Positions 63,281 through 64,000 of a DNA stretch of 64,000 bases are shown in pieces (position 1 is the first letter of the stretch; every line of letters begins with the position of its first letter). Source of the stretch: Rhynchopus euleeides. Taxonomy: Eukaryota > Euglenozoa > Diplonemea > Diplonemida > Diplonemidae. Made by a program: the position numbers and the translations under genes. Below the pieces are notes generated by a model, which was not told the DNA's origin, did no database searches, and worked only from the letters and a program-made list of their open reading frames with translations. The stretch lies in contig OY723260.1 in NCBI GenBank assembly GCA_963210315.1, positions 1,364,001 through 1,428,000 on the forward strand, read 5' to 3'.

Positions 63281-64000
63281 ATGCATTCCGCCGGGCTTGC
63301 TGATTCCGGGAATTACGGCAGCTCGTCGTCAAACAATGGGAGCCCCCGGGCGGTTTCATATCGGCATGCCAGCTCTGAGCAGCTTGCGGAGATGATATTC
63401 CAGCTCCAGCAGCAGCTGATAGAGCGGGATGCGACAATACACCGCCTCAACACCGAAAGCATCCTCGCACAGCAGGACGACACGAAGAAGCAGGAGATCA
63501 AACGAGGCTTTCTGGCGGTGGAGAGGAGGAACGTCGACACCACATCCATCAACACCGTCCTCCGCGACTCGACTAACCACATGCTCTACACACTCACAGA
63601 GGTGTACGGCTGCAAGGGTGGGGTTCTGCTGCTGGACGTGCCTTACAACCAGAGCGTCGGGAGCACCAACACTGACATCCTCAACCACATTCTCCTCCGG
63701 AGCTATTGGGTGAATGGGGGTGTGTCAGGTCACTCGCTGGTCGACGCACCTGAGGATGCCGACGAGATGTCTAAGCTGCTGCACTCCCCTCACGGGAGCC
63801 CCTACAACACGGAGCAGAGGTCCAACCTGAAGGGGAGGGGCGTGAGGAGGTCCGGTTCGCCGTCGACACCTACGACGGCGTTTCCCAACGCGGTGCCCGC
63901 GTTTCCCACGCCGCAGGACGAGGAGGGGAGGCGGGCGGCTGTGCTGCAGAGGAAGCTGTCAGACCTCCACCTCTACCGGGATGTGATTGTGCAGAAGAAG
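63281..64000 (+). CDS. Coiled-coil protein of unknown function (N-terminal 240 codons; runs off window)
   Basis: ATG at 63281 is the first Met after an in-frame TAA 18 nt upstream, and the frame stays open to base 64000. Residues 1-25 are Ser/Asn-rich. Residues about 28-100 form a heptad-like helix (SEQLAEMIFQLQQQLIERDA then ILAQQDDTKKQEIKRGFLAV), followed by a mixed segment (LTEVYGCKGGVLLLDVPYNQ) and a Ser/Pro linker before a second helix (VLQRKLSDLHLYRDVIVQKK) at the window edge. A CAG at 63178-63180 may start the 5' UTR exon. Codon use resembles the transporter gene. I recognise no specific family. Confidence 0.72.
   Translation, partial: MHSAGLADSGNYGSSSSNNGSPRAVSYRHASSEQLAEMIFQLQQQLIERDATIHRLNTESILAQQDDTKKQEIKRGFLAVERRNVDTTSINTVLRDSTNHMLYTLTEVYGCKGGVLLLDVPYNQSVGSTNTDILNHILLRSYWVNGGVSGHSLVDAPEDADEMSKLLHSPHGSPYNTEQRSNLKGRGVRRSGSPSTPTTAFPNAVPAFPTPQDEEGRRAAVLQRKLSDLHLYRDVIVQKK

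Noticed and set aside
62686-63303. 205-codon frame ending at 63303 as an upstream extension of the last gene
   Set aside because: It is out of frame with the long coiled-coil frame, passes through C-runs and CT-rich DNA, and the coiled-coil ATG has its own in-frame upstream stop.

Overview
The window is nuclear DNA of a eukaryote, most likely a large, repeat-rich protist genome. The evidence is spliceosomal introns (5' sites GTATG, 3' sites YAG after pyrimidine tracts), long low-complexity C/G runs, a non-LTR retrotransposon with a poly(A) tail, many terminal-inverted-repeat (TIR) DNA transposons, and few genes. A ciliated or algal alveolate-type protist (for instance a chromerid) would fit, but I cannot fix the taxon and give it low confidence. 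I saw no rRNA, tRNA, CRISPR array or prokaryotic operon.

Layout. 1-1.4 kb: 3' end of a non-LTR element (RNase H). 1.5-3.3 kb: one doubtful exon and a dispersed repeat. 3.35-8.8 kb: a chain of TIR elements (A, B, A', X1) that abut at CCTAGG sites, with other elements nested inside A. 9-14.2 kb: gene-fragment-bearing elements (E, one with a channel-like fragment, a hAT-type element with a perfect 8-bp duplication). 15.4-19.1 kb: an apparently autonomous hAT transposon with an intact 884-aa transposase on the minus strand. 19.6-29 kb: GGGTACCC satellite, element F, GC-rich hairpin repeats and degenerate coding pieces. 29.1-34.3 kb: large element I with hAT element H1 inserted in its left TIR and element J nested inside. 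34.4-35 kb: an unidentified terminal exon. 36.1-46.0 kb: the main gene, a three-exon Cys-rich/Patched-like transporter of about 2,254 aa whose second intron holds a 2.3-kb tandem hAT element. 48.6-51.5 kb: element K with a decayed cousin of the 16-18.7 kb transposase. 52.7-54.9 kb: tandem duplicate CHCHD2/10-like genes. 56.0-57.6 kb: X2, an inverted copy of X1. 57.9-61.3 kb: a two-exon RIIa/DPY30-like gene whose intron is packed with three transposons. 63.3 kb to the end: start of a coiled-coil gene that runs off the window.

The host genes look unrelated: a membrane transporter, a mitochondrial twin-CX9C protein, an axoneme/scaffold-type docking protein and a coiled-coil protein. The coherent biology is in the mobile DNA. 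Several hAT-type families have exact 8-bp duplications. A 109-bp foldback MITE family has six copies, each with a 3-bp duplication. Several elements share a palindromic CCTAGG target. A dispersed intron-associated repeat marks the introns of the CHCHD and RIIa genes. A roughly 28-bp motif is shared by otherwise unlike elements.
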